In this document: positions 48,542 to 59,177 of the stretch, one piece after another
Numbering within the stretch: the first letter of the stretch is position 1
Layout of the letters: the number at the start of each line of letters is the position of its first letter
NCBI GenBank assembly: GCA_029250925.1
Contig: JAQXEH010000049.1
Coordinates: forward strand, 1-64,000
Direction of reading: 5' to 3'
DNA: 64,000 nt
Source: Hellea sp.
Lineage (GTDB): Bacteria > Pseudomonadota > Alphaproteobacteria > Caulobacterales > Maricaulaceae
Translations under genes and position numbers: made by a program
Notes under the pieces: model-generated
Seen by the model: the letters and a program-made list of their open reading frames with translations, nothing else
Told to the model about the DNA's origin: nothing
The model's database searches: none

Positions 48542-50143
48542 TTAACCTATTTTTCTAAATAACAACGACCTTATTAGCGCAACTGACATAAACGCCATTA
48601 CAAGTGAAAAAGGTAGAGCACCAATTATCATAACAGACTTTAACGCCTCCATACCACCGCTAGCCAAAAGAGCGCCGGTTGTAGATGTCAAAATTAAACC
48701 CCAGATAACAATATGCTTGATATGTTTTTTTTCTGAGCTACCGGCTGATGATATAGTGTTTATGATAAGTATAGCTGAATCAGCGGAGGTGACTAAGTAT
48801 GTTAGGAGTAGTACGACGATTAAAAGAGACATTAAAACAGAAAAACTGGGTGATAATATTAAATTTATTGTCTCATAAAGCTGTGCGGATATATCTGCAT
48901 TAACTATCGCTCCTTTTGCGATGCCAACAAGCTCTAAATTTATAGCAGTGCCCCCAACAAGAGCAAACCAAGTAAGGGCCATTAATGTTGGGACCAACAT
49001 TGCTCCAAATATATACTCCCTTACAGTCCTTCCTCTTGAGACTCTGGCCAAAAACAAACCAACAAACGGCGCAAACCCAATCCACCATGCCCAATAAAAC
49101 ACAGACCAAGAAGACTGCCAAGAAGCTAATGCTTGTTCAGTTTCGTTACCATTTGCATTCCAAACGGATAGCGACATAGCAGGAAGAGCAAGTAAGTAAT
49201 CCCATATAGTTATGAAAAAAGACTTGAATGCAAAAAGAGTAGCACCAAAAAAAACAAAGAAAGATAATAATAAAATTGAAAAAATCATATTTATATTTGA
49301 TAGCCACTTAATACCTCTTTTAACACCAGAGGCCGCAGACAGTGTTGACGCAAGCATAATTATTACAAGTGCAATTAATTGAGCATTCAAAGTTGGCTTT
49401 CCATCAGCGTCACTTATCCATTCAGCCCCAGAGATATTGAATATACCAGCTGCAAACTGAGAAACCCCAAAGCCAATAGTAACACCAACACCAGAAATTG
49501 TGGCTATAATAGCCACTATATCAACAATATGTCCAAAAGTTCCATTTAAGCGATTTCCAAAAATAGGAAACAATCCAGAACGTATTGTTAATGGCAACCC
49601 CTTGTTGTAAGCAAAGTAGCCCAGCGATAAGCCCACAATACCGTAGCATGCCCAAGGCGTTAGCGCATAGTGAAACGCTGCCCACTTATATGCATATCTA
49701 ACATTTTCTGCTGATTGCCCCTCAACCAGACCCTTTATTACATCAGGATTATTTGCAAAATGAAAAATTGGTTCCGCAGTTGAGTAAGTCATCATACCTA
49801 CCCCAATGCCCGCCCCAAACATCATAGAAAACCAAGAAAAGTTTGAAAACTCCGGCTTTTCTTCAATGTGACCTAACCTAACAGCACCCGATTTAGGTAT
49901 TATTGCAAGGCTCAAACAGACTATTACAAAAAAGAAAGTAATATACATATACCAAGCACTAAAGTAGTGCACGGTATCAGTTTGAATTACAGATAAAATT
50001 TCGTTAGCATTTTGTGGCTTCAAAACGACCCAAATTGTAAATATGATTAAAGCGATCATTGCACCAAATGTAACCACTTTGTTAAAACCAGAATAGTATC
50101 CAGAATTAGCTACTTTAATTTCCAATTGTTTTGGTTTCAGCAT
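48542..50143 (-). CDS. BCCT family transporter (betaine/carnitine/choline type)
   Basis: FSWFSMMFGAGIGVGMMTYSTAEPIFHFANNP; SVFYWAWWIGFAPFVGLFLARVSRGRTVREY. Confidence 0.93.
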   Translation of the reverse strand: MLKPKQLEIKVANSGYYSGFNKVVTFGAMIALIIFTIWVVLKPQNANEILSVIQTDTVHYFSAWYMYITFFFVIVCLSLAIIPKSGAVRLGHIEEKPEFSNFSWFSMMFGAGIGVGMMTYSTAEPIFHFANNPDVIKGLVEGQSAENVRYAYKWAAFHYALTPWACYGIVGLSLGYFAYNKGLPLTIRSGLFPIFGNRLNGTFGHIVDIVAIIATISGVGVTIGFGVSQFAAGIFNISGAEWISDADGKPTLNAQLIALVIIMLASTLSAASGVKRGIKWLSNINMIFSILLLSFFVFFGATLFAFKSFFITIWDYLLALPAMSLSVWNANGNETEQALASWQSSWSVFYWAWWIGFAPFVGLFLARVSRGRTVREYIFGAMLVPTLMALTWFALVGGTAINLELVGIAKGAIVNADISAQLYETINLILSPSFSVLMSLLIVVLLLTYLVTSADSAILIINTISSAGSSEKKHIKHIVIWGLILTSTTGALLASGGMEALKSVMIIGALPFSLVMAFMSVALIRSLLFRKIG

Positions 50144-50179
50144 ATATTCATATCCATTTACAAGAAATTGGTAAGTAGC

Positions 50180-51646
50180 TTACTTAGCCATATTAATTTG
50201 AGCAGGCTTCATCCAGCATGCGTGAAAACCAACAGGTATTGCGTGTGGCAAACTAATTCTCGCCACTGGCCCTCTAGATATGTTTTGGGCGTCAAAAATT
50301 TGAAGCTCTTGTTTTTGTAATTTATTATTCCACATAAAACAAATAACATAACCATGGTCTTCCGATGCTTGGTTATCCGCTGGTGCAAACCAAGGTTCAC
50401 TGTACCAGCAATGCGCAGGACCATCACTCCAGCTGCCTAAGCTTTCACCAGAATCAGTGTCAAACTTTCTTAAACCTGTCCAGTGTAAAGTCTTCGGGTT
50501 ATGATCGACTAGATAGGCATATTGACTATGCATTCCTGTTAGCTGAGTGTCGTAACTTGGAAACTCACAATTGTAATCAGTATTTAAACACTCTTCTTGG
50601 CATTCACCCGATTTTAAGTTCATCCTGTATCTCCAAAGACGTGCTTCCATACCTAGGTTAGCAATCATCTTTGCGGTTTTTATCTCATTAATTTCCCCGT
50701 TAGTGTCTTTCGTTGGCATGAAACGACAAGCCGTCATTACAATCTCATCTCCTTCCTCCCAACAATTAATAACGTGATAAAGAAAACAAGGAGTGAATTC
50801 GAACCACTTGATTTCTTCAGATTTTCCATATCTAGGAATAACACCAAATCGGGAGTTCATGGATGAATTAAATCTAATCTTATGCCTGCCCGCCGCTAAA
50901 GCGTCTTCATCGTGGTATACAGGCAAATCATGCAATATAGAATAATTTTGCGTTATTCCCATATCGTGCGGCAATCTATTTCCAGGCAGTACAATGGGGA
51001 CATGATGAATGAGTTTCCCTCCTTTGTCGATTACACCATAAGCCATAAAAGGGGCATAATCGAAATAATCAAAAAACATCATTTCACCAGTAACCTCGTC
51101 AACTTTCGGGTGGGCCGACATACCTTGCCCAGGAGAACGTGAATAATCTTTTGATCCAATTGTATCCAAAGTTACCGGGTCTAAAAAATAAGATTTTCCT
51201 GCGAGGTACCACGTTGCAACAGCATTTCCAGCATGCCCAATAACATCTGTATTAGCTGCATCTGCCATAGGCCTATCTTTTCTACCTTTAAGTGAATTCA
51301 TAATTCCCCAGTGCGACTCTTGACCTTGGCGATCATTCTCCAGCCACCCTTCAGTCCGGATCCATTTATTGCGGTAAGTTAGTTTCCCATTTTCGAAGTG
51401 AGCAGAATGTATCATTCCATCGCCATCAAAAGGATGATAGGAACCTTTTGGTTTAAAACGCGGATTCGGTCCATTTCGTAAGTAGACGCCATTAAGATCT
51501 TTGGGAATTTTTCCTTCTACTGGAAGGTCAGTTAAGCACTCTTCACTCAAAACCGGAGCAAATACACCAGTAAGCATTGGTCCATGTGAATTCCCGAATG
51601 GAGCTTTATCATGATTAAAAGGTGAGTTCATAGTGTTCCCTAACAT
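50180..51646 (-). CDS. Carotenoid oxygenase (RPE65/CCD/lignostilbene dioxygenase) family protein
   Basis: DLNGVYLRNGPNPRFKPKGSYHPFDGDGMIHSAHF; apparent iron His ligands in SAHPKVD, ILHDLPV, LYHVINCWE, GFHACW. Confidence 0.92.
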   Translation of the reverse strand: MLGNTMNSPFNHDKAPFGNSHGPMLTGVFAPVLSEECLTDLPVEGKIPKDLNGVYLRNGPNPRFKPKGSYHPFDGDGMIHSAHFENGKLTYRNKWIRTEGWLENDRQGQESHWGIMNSLKGRKDRPMADAANTDVIGHAGNAVATWYLAGKSYFLDPVTLDTIGSKDYSRSPGQGMSAHPKVDEVTGEMMFFDYFDYAPFMAYGVIDKGGKLIHHVPIVLPGNRLPHDMGITQNYSILHDLPVYHDEDALAAGRHKIRFNSSMNSRFGVIPRYGKSEEIKWFEFTPCFLYHVINCWEEGDEIVMTACRFMPTKDTNGEINEIKTAKMIANLGMEARLWRYRMNLKSGECQEECLNTDYNCEFPSYDTQLTGMHSQYAYLVDHNPKTLHWTGLRKFDTDSGESLGSWSDGPAHCWYSEPWFAPADNQASEDHGYVICFMWNNKLQKQELQIFDAQNISRGPVARISLPHAIPVGFHACWMKPAQINMAK

Positions 51647-51704
51647 AATTAGCTGATTTAAACTAATAGTCTCAGACTAGTTTTTTAAAGTAATCAAGTA
51701 AAAT

Positions 51705-52622
51705 TTATTTGCAAGCTACTTCATATTCCAATTTTAAATTGTCTATAATAGCGGATACACTTTCAATTGATTTCACTGAACCCACACCGTGCCCTGCAGA
51801 CCAAATATCACGCCAAGCTTTTATTTTTTTATCAGAACCACTGAGATCCATACCGGAGCCTGAACCTATATTATTAAGATCAAAACCCATTTTTAATAAT
51901 GACTGTTTTAAATATAGAGCATTTGCTCCAGTTAATTTATCAGATAAAATGAGATCATTAAAGGTAGCCTGAGTAATCATTTTCTTATATTCAGTAGTCG
52001 CTATACTTTCATCTGATGCAATAAAACTAGTCCCCATATAACAACAATTAGCTCCGGCTATTTGCGCAGCTCTGATGGATGCCCCAGAGCTTATACCTCC
52101 AGCTAATATTACAAAACCATTATAAAAACTGCGAACTTCACTTACAAATGAATACCCATTCATATGCCCTGTATGCCCACCTGCCCCGAAACTGACTAAA
52201 GCAAGACCGTCTACGCCTGCAGATATAGCTTTTTTTGCAAGTTCAATCGAATTAACATCAGCAATTACAAACCCTCCATAACTATGAACAATATCTATAA
52301 CTGGAATAGGAGACCCTAATGCAGTTATCACAATCTTAGGTTTGTATTTTTTCAAAAGAATTAACTCCTCCTCCAATCTATCATATGTTTTATGTGTAGT
52401 GAGGTTTACTGCATATGGAACGTTGTTGCCGGAAAGGTTTTTATTTATGTCAAATAACCACTTATCAAGAGTGGTCAATTTTCGAGCATTTGGAAAAGGA
52501 AAGGAACCTACAACACCGGACCTACAGCACGCAGTAACCAATTCAGGACCTGAAACCAAAAACATCGGTGCAACTATGACCGGTAAGGATAATTCATTCA
52601 AAAAATGTAAACTTTTAATCAT
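51705..52622 (-). CDS. Nitronate monooxygenase / 2-nitropropane dioxygenase family
   Basis: LPVIVAPMFLVSGPELVTACCRSGVVGSFPF; LVSFGAGGHTGHMNGYSFVSEV; LAGGISSGASIRAAQIAGANCCYMGTSFIAS. Confidence 0.9.
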   Translation of the reverse strand: MIKSLHFLNELSLPVIVAPMFLVSGPELVTACCRSGVVGSFPFPNARKLTTLDKWLFDINKNLSGNNVPYAVNLTTHKTYDRLEEELILLKKYKPKIVITALGSPIPVIDIVHSYGGFVIADVNSIELAKKAISAGVDGLALVSFGAGGHTGHMNGYSFVSEVRSFYNGFVILAGGISSGASIRAAQIAGANCCYMGTSFIASDESIATTEYKKMITQATFNDLILSDKLTGANALYLKQSLLKMGFDLNNIGSGSGMDLSGSDKKIKAWRDIWSAGHGVGSVKSIESVSAIIDNLKLEYEVACK

Positions 52623-52704
52623 TATATTCAGTACCCCAATATTTTTACTGTACTATAGCTTGAAGTGATGCTTTTCAATGGATAGAATAAATCAGGGGAT
52701 TTGT

Positions 52705-53937
52705 ATGAACAAAAAAATATATATATTAGGTGGTTCGCAAACAGACTTTGCAGTCAACTGGAGCCGTTCAGAAAAAACTTTATATGACCTATTTTCGAAG
52801 GTGGTTCTGGACGGGCTTGAAAGTGCTAAGATGGAGGCGAAAGATATCGATGTTGGTCACGTTGGAAATTTCGTTGCAGAGCTATTCACCGGTCAGGGCA
52901 TGTTAGGCGGATATTTTGGTCATGTTCATAAAGATTTTTCAGGAATGCCTTCCTCTCGCCATGAAGGAGCTTGCGCTTCAGGATCCTTAGCAATTTTGGC
53001 TGCTATGTCAGACCTTGAAAGTGGAAGATATGAAACGGCTTGTGTGGTTGGAATTGAATTAATGAAAAACGTCCCCGGAACCACAGCTGCTAAAAACCTA
53101 GGTGCTGCCGCATGGGTTGGCCGTGAAGCAGTCGGTGCTAAATATTTATGGCCAGCGATGTTTTCAGATCTATGTGATGTTTATAATAATAGGTATGGCT
53201 TAAATTACGAACACCTTAACAAAATATCTAAAATAAATTTTTCTAATGCAAAAAATAATCCAAATGCTCAAACAAGAAATTGGTCATTTTCAGATAAAAG
53301 TTTTTCAACAAATGATGAATTCAATCCTGTCATTGAGGGATGGATGCGAAAACAAGATTGCGGACAGGTAACAGATGGAGGAGCAGTTATTATATTAGCC
53401 ACGGAAACATATGCGCATGATTACGCTTTAAAAAATGATATTAATATTGATAGCCTTCCCTATATCAAAGGCTGGGGCCACACCACAGCGCCATTATTGA
53501 TGAGTACAAAACTTACAGAAAATTCAGGGTCTGACTACGTATTTCCATGGACACGTAAAGCAATAACAGATGCTTACAAGCGAGCAGGAATAAGGGGGCC
53601 AAAAGATCTGGACGCCATAGAAACGCATGATTGTTTTTCTATAACTGAATATATGGCAATCGAACATTTTGGCATAACCAAACCGGGAGAGGCCTGGAAA
53701 GCGATTGAGGAGGGAATTATTGAAAAAAGTGGAGCATTGCCGATCAATCCTTCTGGCGGCCTAATTGGTCTGGGTCACCCTGTTGGAGCAACCGGAATAC
53801 GAATGGTTTTAGATGGAGCAAAGCAAACAACTGACAATGCCGAAGACATGCAAATCAATGGAGCCAAAACTATAGCTACCTATAATGTTGGAGGCTCTGG
53901 AACTACGAATGTATCTTTTATAGTAAGTACTAAATAA
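52705..53937 (+). CDS. SCP2-type thiolase / acetyl-CoA acetyltransferase
   Basis: SSRHEGACASGSLAILAAMSDLESGRYETACVVG; DAIETHDCFSITEYMA; INPSGGLIGLGHPVGATGIRM. Start set at ATG 52705. Confidence 0.88.
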   Translation: MNKKIYILGGSQTDFAVNWSRSEKTLYDLFSKVVLDGLESAKMEAKDIDVGHVGNFVAELFTGQGMLGGYFGHVHKDFSGMPSSRHEGACASGSLAILAAMSDLESGRYETACVVGIELMKNVPGTTAAKNLGAAAWVGREAVGAKYLWPAMFSDLCDVYNNRYGLNYEHLNKISKINFSNAKNNPNAQTRNWSFSDKSFSTNDEFNPVIEGWMRKQDCGQVTDGGAVIILATETYAHDYALKNDINIDSLPYIKGWGHTTAPLLMSTKLTENSGSDYVFPWTRKAITDAYKRAGIRGPKDLDAIETHDCFSITEYMAIEHFGITKPGEAWKAIEEGIIEKSGALPINPSGGLIGLGHPVGATGIRMVLDGAKQTTDNAEDMQINGAKTIATYNVGGSGTTNVSFIVSTK

Positions 53938-55172
53938 TGTTATCAAAAAATATTTATATTTATGATGCAGTGCGAACACCAAGAGCAAAAGGCAAGTCAG
54001 CAAGTTTAAAGAAACCAGGGGGGGCACTCTCAAAAGTATTACCGCATGATTTAATAAAGTATCTTGTAGAGGCGATAGAACAACGTAACCCTAATTCTGC
54101 AACAAATATAAATAGGTTGGCTCTTGGATGCGTAGGCCAAATAGGGCCCCAAGGCGGACACATTGCGCTTGTAAGTCGCTTGGCATCATCATTGTTAAAA
54201 AATGACATAACAGTGCGTACTCTTAATAACTACTGCGTATCAGGATTGAGTGCAGTATTTGAAGCTGCTCTATGGGCCCAAAATAGTTTTCAAGGTTTAA
54301 GTTTAGCAGGTGGAGTAGAAAGTTTATCTCAAGTTGGCTTTCTAGAAGATAAGGCTTCGTATTATAACGATCCCGATTTAATTAAAAAATTAAACTGGGC
54401 ACCCCCAGTAATGGGAGCAGAACTTATTGCTACAATTGATGGGTTAAAGAAATCTGATTTAGATGATATAACTTTACTATCACATCAAAGAGCAGAAAAT
54501 GCCTGGAATAAAGGTTTTTACGATAAAAGTGTCATCTCAATTCCTTACAATAACGGTGAGGAAATTCTGAAAAAAGATGCTCTCATAAAGCCTAACCTTA
54601 CGATTGAGAAATTAACACAGCTTAAACCATTTTTTGGAGCACAAGGTACACTTGGTTATGATGCTATGATGCTGAATCATTACCCTTACTTAAAAGAAAT
54701 AAAACATTTACACTCAATAGCAAATTGCCCAGGAATGGCAGACGGAGCATCCCTAATATTATTGGGAACAAAAGAGGCAGGTGATAAAATAGGGTTAAAA
54801 CCTCGGGCCAGAATAGTTGACTTTACTGAAACTGCTGATAGCCCAGTTATACAGTTGAGCGCTGGCTTTAAAGCCATGGAAAAACTTTTACACAATCAAA
54901 AAATGAATGTAAATGATATTGATAGATATGAATTTATGGAAGCCTTTGCCGCTCTCCCAGTGAAATTTTTAAATACCTATAATGTCGATATTAATAAAGT
55001 TAACGTTAATGGGGGGCATCTAGCTATGGGTCACCCCATGGGTGCAACTGGTGCCATACTAATTACTACGTTACTAAATGAATTAGAATATTCTAATGCT
55101 CAAAAAGGAATGGTTGTAGCACAAGCTGGCGGAGGCATTGGTGCGGCAATGATAATTGAGCGCGTTAATTAA
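53937..55172 (+). CDS. Thiolase family acetyl-CoA C-acyltransferase (C-terminal catalytic Cys replaced)
   Basis: YDAVRTPRAKGK; TLNNYCVSGLSAVFEAA; VNGGHLAMGHPMGATGA; C-terminal GMVVAQAGGGIGAAM. Confidence 0.88.
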   Translation: MLSKNIYIYDAVRTPRAKGKSASLKKPGGALSKVLPHDLIKYLVEAIEQRNPNSATNINRLALGCVGQIGPQGGHIALVSRLASSLLKNDITVRTLNNYCVSGLSAVFEAALWAQNSFQGLSLAGGVESLSQVGFLEDKASYYNDPDLIKKLNWAPPVMGAELIATIDGLKKSDLDDITLLSHQRAENAWNKGFYDKSVISIPYNNGEEILKKDALIKPNLTIEKLTQLKPFFGAQGTLGYDAMMLNHYPYLKEIKHLHSIANCPGMADGASLILLGTKEAGDKIGLKPRARIVDFTETADSPVIQLSAGFKAMEKLLHNQKMNVNDIDRYEFMEAFAALPVKFLNTYNVDINKVNVNGGHLAMGHPMGATGAILITTLLNELEYSNAQKGMVVAQAGGGIGAAMIIERVN

Positions 55173-55185
55173 AGGAAGATTTCAT

Positions 55186-56694
55186 ATGCATGCAATCTTG
55201 ATATTACTCATATCTTTTTTTGTTTTTTTAAATAATCAGGGGATTGAAACAAAACAACCGGTTGATCTCACAATAAAAACCTCATGCATAAACCTAGGTG
55301 ACGGTGAGCTAAGCACTATTGCAATAAATTTAAAGTCATCAATTATCGAAAAAAAAGATGGACTGCCTGAATATTGTAAAGTCACGGGTACAATATTACC
55401 GAGTATAGGTTTCGAGGCACGGTACCCTATTGCGAACTGGAATAAAAAATACTTTCAAGCCGGCTGCGGAGGGTTTTGCGGCGTTGTTTTACCCGATAAA
55501 AAAACAAGATCAAATTCAATAAATCATGCTCTTAAAAAAGGATATGCTACTATTACAGCAGACTCTGGGCATCAATCACCTCATATTGGCGATGCTAGCT
55601 GGGCAAAAAATAATCTAGAGGGTCAGGAAATTTATGCCCATAAAAATTTACCCCTAACCTATAATTTTGGACAACATCTTGTCGATGTTATTTACAATAA
55701 GAGAACTACTTTTTCATATTTTTCAGGTTGTTCTAATGGAGGAAGAATTGGCGCTATTGCAGCTCAACGTTACCCAGAACTCTTTGACGGTATAATAAGT
55801 GGCTGTCCTATCGTCAATTTATCAATGAATGGTGGGGTTTTCGGAGCATGGGTATTGCAATCAATGACAAGAAAAGATGGAAGCTTGAAAATAAATCATG
55901 AATTTATATCAAAATTAAGGCTTCTCGAAGATAATGCACTTTACGAATGCGATTATATTGACGGCTATAAAGATGGAATTATTGCTGAACCAGAAAACTG
56001 TAAACTTACACTAGAAAGAATAAACTTATGCGTTCAAACTGAGAAGGAGGATTGCTTAACTCATGAAGAGTTAAGTGTTGTAAAAAAATGGTACAAGGGG
56101 CCAACAGACAATAAAGGGAAACAAATATTTCCTGGAATGCCCCCTGGTAGTGAACGTTATTGGGGATATTGGTACCTCGGTACTAACAAAAGTCCAGGGC
56201 CCGGAACATTATTAGCAGATGGTTATGGAAAATATCTAGCTTATCCTTCAATTAATGATGATTTCAACTCATTAACTTTTGACTTCAGTAATGATGTGAA
56301 CTCGTTGAATGAACGCGGAAAACTCTACAATGCATTAGATCCAGATTTAGAAAAGTTCAAAAAATCGGGCGGTAAAATGATAATGTGGCATGGCTCGGCA
56401 GACCCCCTTGTCATTCCTAAACAAAGCATAAATTATTATGTTTCAGTTGTAGATAAAATGGGAAGTTATCAAAACGTTAATTCATTCTTTCGTTTATTTA
56501 TGGCTCCAGGTTTGGGTCATTGCTGGGAGAAGCCAGCAAATGCCCCTGATACACTAAACATGCTTGAGGCCCTTGAGGATTGGGTTGAACTTGATAAAGC
56601 CCCTGATGTCATCATCGCAAAACAGTATGATGATAGTGAACTCGCAATCAGAACAGCCCAACTGAGGCCCTACCCCCTGAAACCTTCCTACTAA
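55186..56694 (+). CDS. Tannase/feruloyl esterase family protein, signal peptide
   Basis: Hydrophobic N-terminus MHAILILLISFFVFL; YFQAGCGGFCG; FSGCSNGGRIGAIAAQRYPELFDGIISG (CS motif); WHGSADPLVIP; GLGHCW (HC motif). Confidence 0.9.
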   Translation: MHAILILLISFFVFLNNQGIETKQPVDLTIKTSCINLGDGELSTIAINLKSSIIEKKDGLPEYCKVTGTILPSIGFEARYPIANWNKKYFQAGCGGFCGVVLPDKKTRSNSINHALKKGYATITADSGHQSPHIGDASWAKNNLEGQEIYAHKNLPLTYNFGQHLVDVIYNKRTTFSYFSGCSNGGRIGAIAAQRYPELFDGIISGCPIVNLSMNGGVFGAWVLQSMTRKDGSLKINHEFISKLRLLEDNALYECDYIDGYKDGIIAEPENCKLTLERINLCVQTEKEDCLTHEELSVVKKWYKGPTDNKGKQIFPGMPPGSERYWGYWYLGTNKSPGPGTLLADGYGKYLAYPSINDDFNSLTFDFSNDVNSLNERGKLYNALDPDLEKFKKSGGKMIMWHGSADPLVIPKQSINYYVSVVDKMGSYQNVNSFFRLFMAPGLGHCWEKPANAPDTLNMLEALEDWVELDKAPDVIIAKQYDDSELAIRTAQLRPYPLKPSY

Positions 56695-56725
56695 ACAAAA
56701 AAAACCGAGGTAAACCTCGGTTTTT
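56695..56725. terminator. Bidirectional Rho-independent terminator between convergent tannase-like and TonB receptor genes
   Basis: AAACCGAGGTAAACCTCGGTTT stem flanked by A-run and T-run. Confidence 0.85.
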
Positions 56726-56750
56726 CAATAAATATAAACTTAAATTTAAA

Positions 56751-59045
56751 CTAGAAATTATAATCTAATTTAAATGTAATATTCCTGGGACGTGCATAAA
56801 TGGCATCGTAACCAATACCATCCAGTGCACCTCCAGATGCTAATTGAACAAATGTTCTGGCTAAAGGTAAAGTCCCGCCAATTACCTTTATTCTTTCATT
56901 CGTAAGGTTATCTGCAATAACTGATAAACGCCAGTTTCCGTCTTTACTAGCTAGACCAAGAACACCACTAAGCTTAGTAAAACCATCTTCGACTAAGTTA
57001 TTATCTAAATTGGTTACAAGAAAATAGCTTGAAGATGTATCTACATTCACATTAAAATCCATTTCTAAGCCATCAGAAATATCTCTAGTGTAATCCAAAC
57101 CAAAATTAGTTGAAAACTCTGGAGCATAAGGAACTGTAAATCCGCTTCTATCACAAAAAGTACCATTTGTTGGCGCTTCTTGATATGCACACTGGCTATC
57201 TGGGAAATTAGTATATTTATAGTCGAGATATGCTGCAGATCCATAAAACTCGAGATTATCACTTATTAAGAACCTCGCGTCAGCTTCAATACCTTTTACC
57301 TTAGCCGCAGATGCATTTTGGACTAAAAAGCCTAATACTCCATCAAAAATATTTGTTTGCAAGTCATCATAATCTGTTTGGAATAAACTAACATTCATTC
57401 TAGCTCGATCCGAATTAAACTTCATACCTAATTCGTAGTTTGTAGCTTTTTCCCCATCGAACTCAAAGGTTCCAGGATTGCCAATACCCGGTGTCCCTGG
57501 AATAGAGTTACTACGAATATCAAATCCACCAGCTTTAGAACCCTGAGTATATGAGGCATGTAACATCATATTATCAGAAGCCTTATATTGCAATCTTACT
57601 AAAGGATCAAAACTATCCTCCTTACGATTGCCTGAAATCTCATGAGCACCAACATTTAAGACGCCTGCCCATAAAGCAGCTAATGTAGGCGCATTTGGTG
57701 CTGGGTTACTTGGTAATGCTTCAATATCAAGATCACGTGAACCAGATTTGCTTTCATGAGAAAATCTTGCACCGGCCGTTAAAGTTAATTTATCAGATAT
57801 ATTATAATCACCCTGGGCAAACGCAGAAAATAAGTCCGAAGATTGCTCATATTCACGATCCCAATAAGAATCCACTAGTAACGATACTGGGGGACCCGCG
57901 AGATTAAGAAAGCTACCTAAAAAGACTTGGTCAGTAACATCAACTTTTCCATTTTGATAGAAAACACCTGCAATATAATCAAAAGTTTCTCCGCCGGGAG
58001 AAGCAATTCTGAATTCTTGGGAAAACTGACTATATTTTTCAGTCTGATTAGTACCATCAAGAATTTCCAGCCCTACATAATCAACATCCACTATTTCTTT
58101 GGTGTCATACTCAACAAATCCAGTAACAGAAGTTAAGGTGTGATCTCCGTAGTCATAATTAGCTGTTAAAACACCATTATACATTTCGTTGTTACTCTCA
58201 ACATCACCGCTAGATCTGACCCAATCTTCATCTGTTTCAACTGCTATAGGACCAGCAAATACAAGGCCATAGCCATCTTGAGGGTTTAGCGCTTCCATTG
58301 CATAACCAAAGCTATCAAAAGAAGCATATTCAGCTTTAAAGTGAACATCTAAAGGGCCACCATCATCATATGCCAGCTGACCGCGAAGATAAAACTCTTC
58401 TCTTGCTGGCTCATTTCTTTGCAGACGAGTATTTTCTATCCAGCCATCCATATCACGATAAGACGCCGTTAAACGTCCATTAAGATTTTCGGATAAAGGT
58501 CCAGACACAACCCCTAGTATTTGAGTTTCTTCTTGTTCAATTTCATAGGAAGCCGATAACTTTCCCTCAAACTCATCAGTAGGCTTCGCAGAAACAACAT
58601 TTACAGCACCAGCAATTGCATTTTTACCAAACAATGTAGGCTGAGGACCTCGTAATACTTCAACTCTTTCCAAATCAACTAATGGAGTTCTAACAAGCTG
58701 GCTTCTTCCATAAGATATACCGTCGAAATATAATCCAACAGATTGCTCGAAACCCTTATTATTACCTGTAGTAACGCCCCGTATCATGAGTGTTGTATCA
58801 ATTTGGTTCTCTTGAATGTTAAAATTAGGGACAGAGGCAGACAAATCCATCATACTATCTATACTTCTATTTTCTATAGTAGCTCCTGTTACAGCCGAAA
58901 TAGAAATAGGCACTTCTTGAAGCCCCTGCTCTCGCTTTTGAGATGTAACAATAATTTCATCAAGTGTTTGTGCAAATACCGTTTGAGATGGAACTGCTAT
59001 TGAAAGCGCTAATATGGATGCACTAATTAAATTGGATTTTGTCAT
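56751..59045 (-). CDS. TonB-dependent outer membrane receptor
   Basis: Signal peptide MTKSNLISASILALSIAVPSQTVFAQ; LDEIIVTSQKREQGLQEVPISISAV; VEVLRGPQPTLFGKNAIAGAVNVVSAKP; C-terminal NITFKLDYNF. ORF track start is 59072; ATG 59045 preferred. Confidence 0.93.
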   Translation of the reverse strand: MTKSNLISASILALSIAVPSQTVFAQTLDEIIVTSQKREQGLQEVPISISAVTGATIENRSIDSMMDLSASVPNFNIQENQIDTTLMIRGVTTGNNKGFEQSVGLYFDGISYGRSQLVRTPLVDLERVEVLRGPQPTLFGKNAIAGAVNVVSAKPTDEFEGKLSASYEIEQEETQILGVVSGPLSENLNGRLTASYRDMDGWIENTRLQRNEPAREEFYLRGQLAYDDGGPLDVHFKAEYASFDSFGYAMEALNPQDGYGLVFAGPIAVETDEDWVRSSGDVESNNEMYNGVLTANYDYGDHTLTSVTGFVEYDTKEIVDVDYVGLEILDGTNQTEKYSQFSQEFRIASPGGETFDYIAGVFYQNGKVDVTDQVFLGSFLNLAGPPVSLLVDSYWDREYEQSSDLFSAFAQGDYNISDKLTLTAGARFSHESKSGSRDLDIEALPSNPAPNAPTLAALWAGVLNVGAHEISGNRKEDSFDPLVRLQYKASDNMMLHASYTQGSKAGGFDIRSNSIPGTPGIGNPGTFEFDGEKATNYELGMKFNSDRARMNVSLFQTDYDDLQTNIFDGVLGFLVQNASAAKVKGIEADARFLISDNLEFYGSAAYLDYKYTNFPDSQCAYQEAPTNGTFCDRSGFTVPYAPEFSTNFGLDYTRDISDGLEMDFNVNVDTSSSYFLVTNLDNNLVEDGFTKLSGVLGLASKDGNWRLSVIADNLTNERIKVIGGTLPLARTFVQLASGGALDGIGYDAIYARPRNITFKLDYNF

Positions 59046-59177
59046 AAATTTCCCCCTTAGAATCTTTGACATGTATATATACCACAGAAAGCTATTTCAG
59101 ATCTTTCGTTCATGCAAGTAAGAAGTGACAATTTAATAATAACTGTTATATTATTGCCACAATAATTATGATTGATT

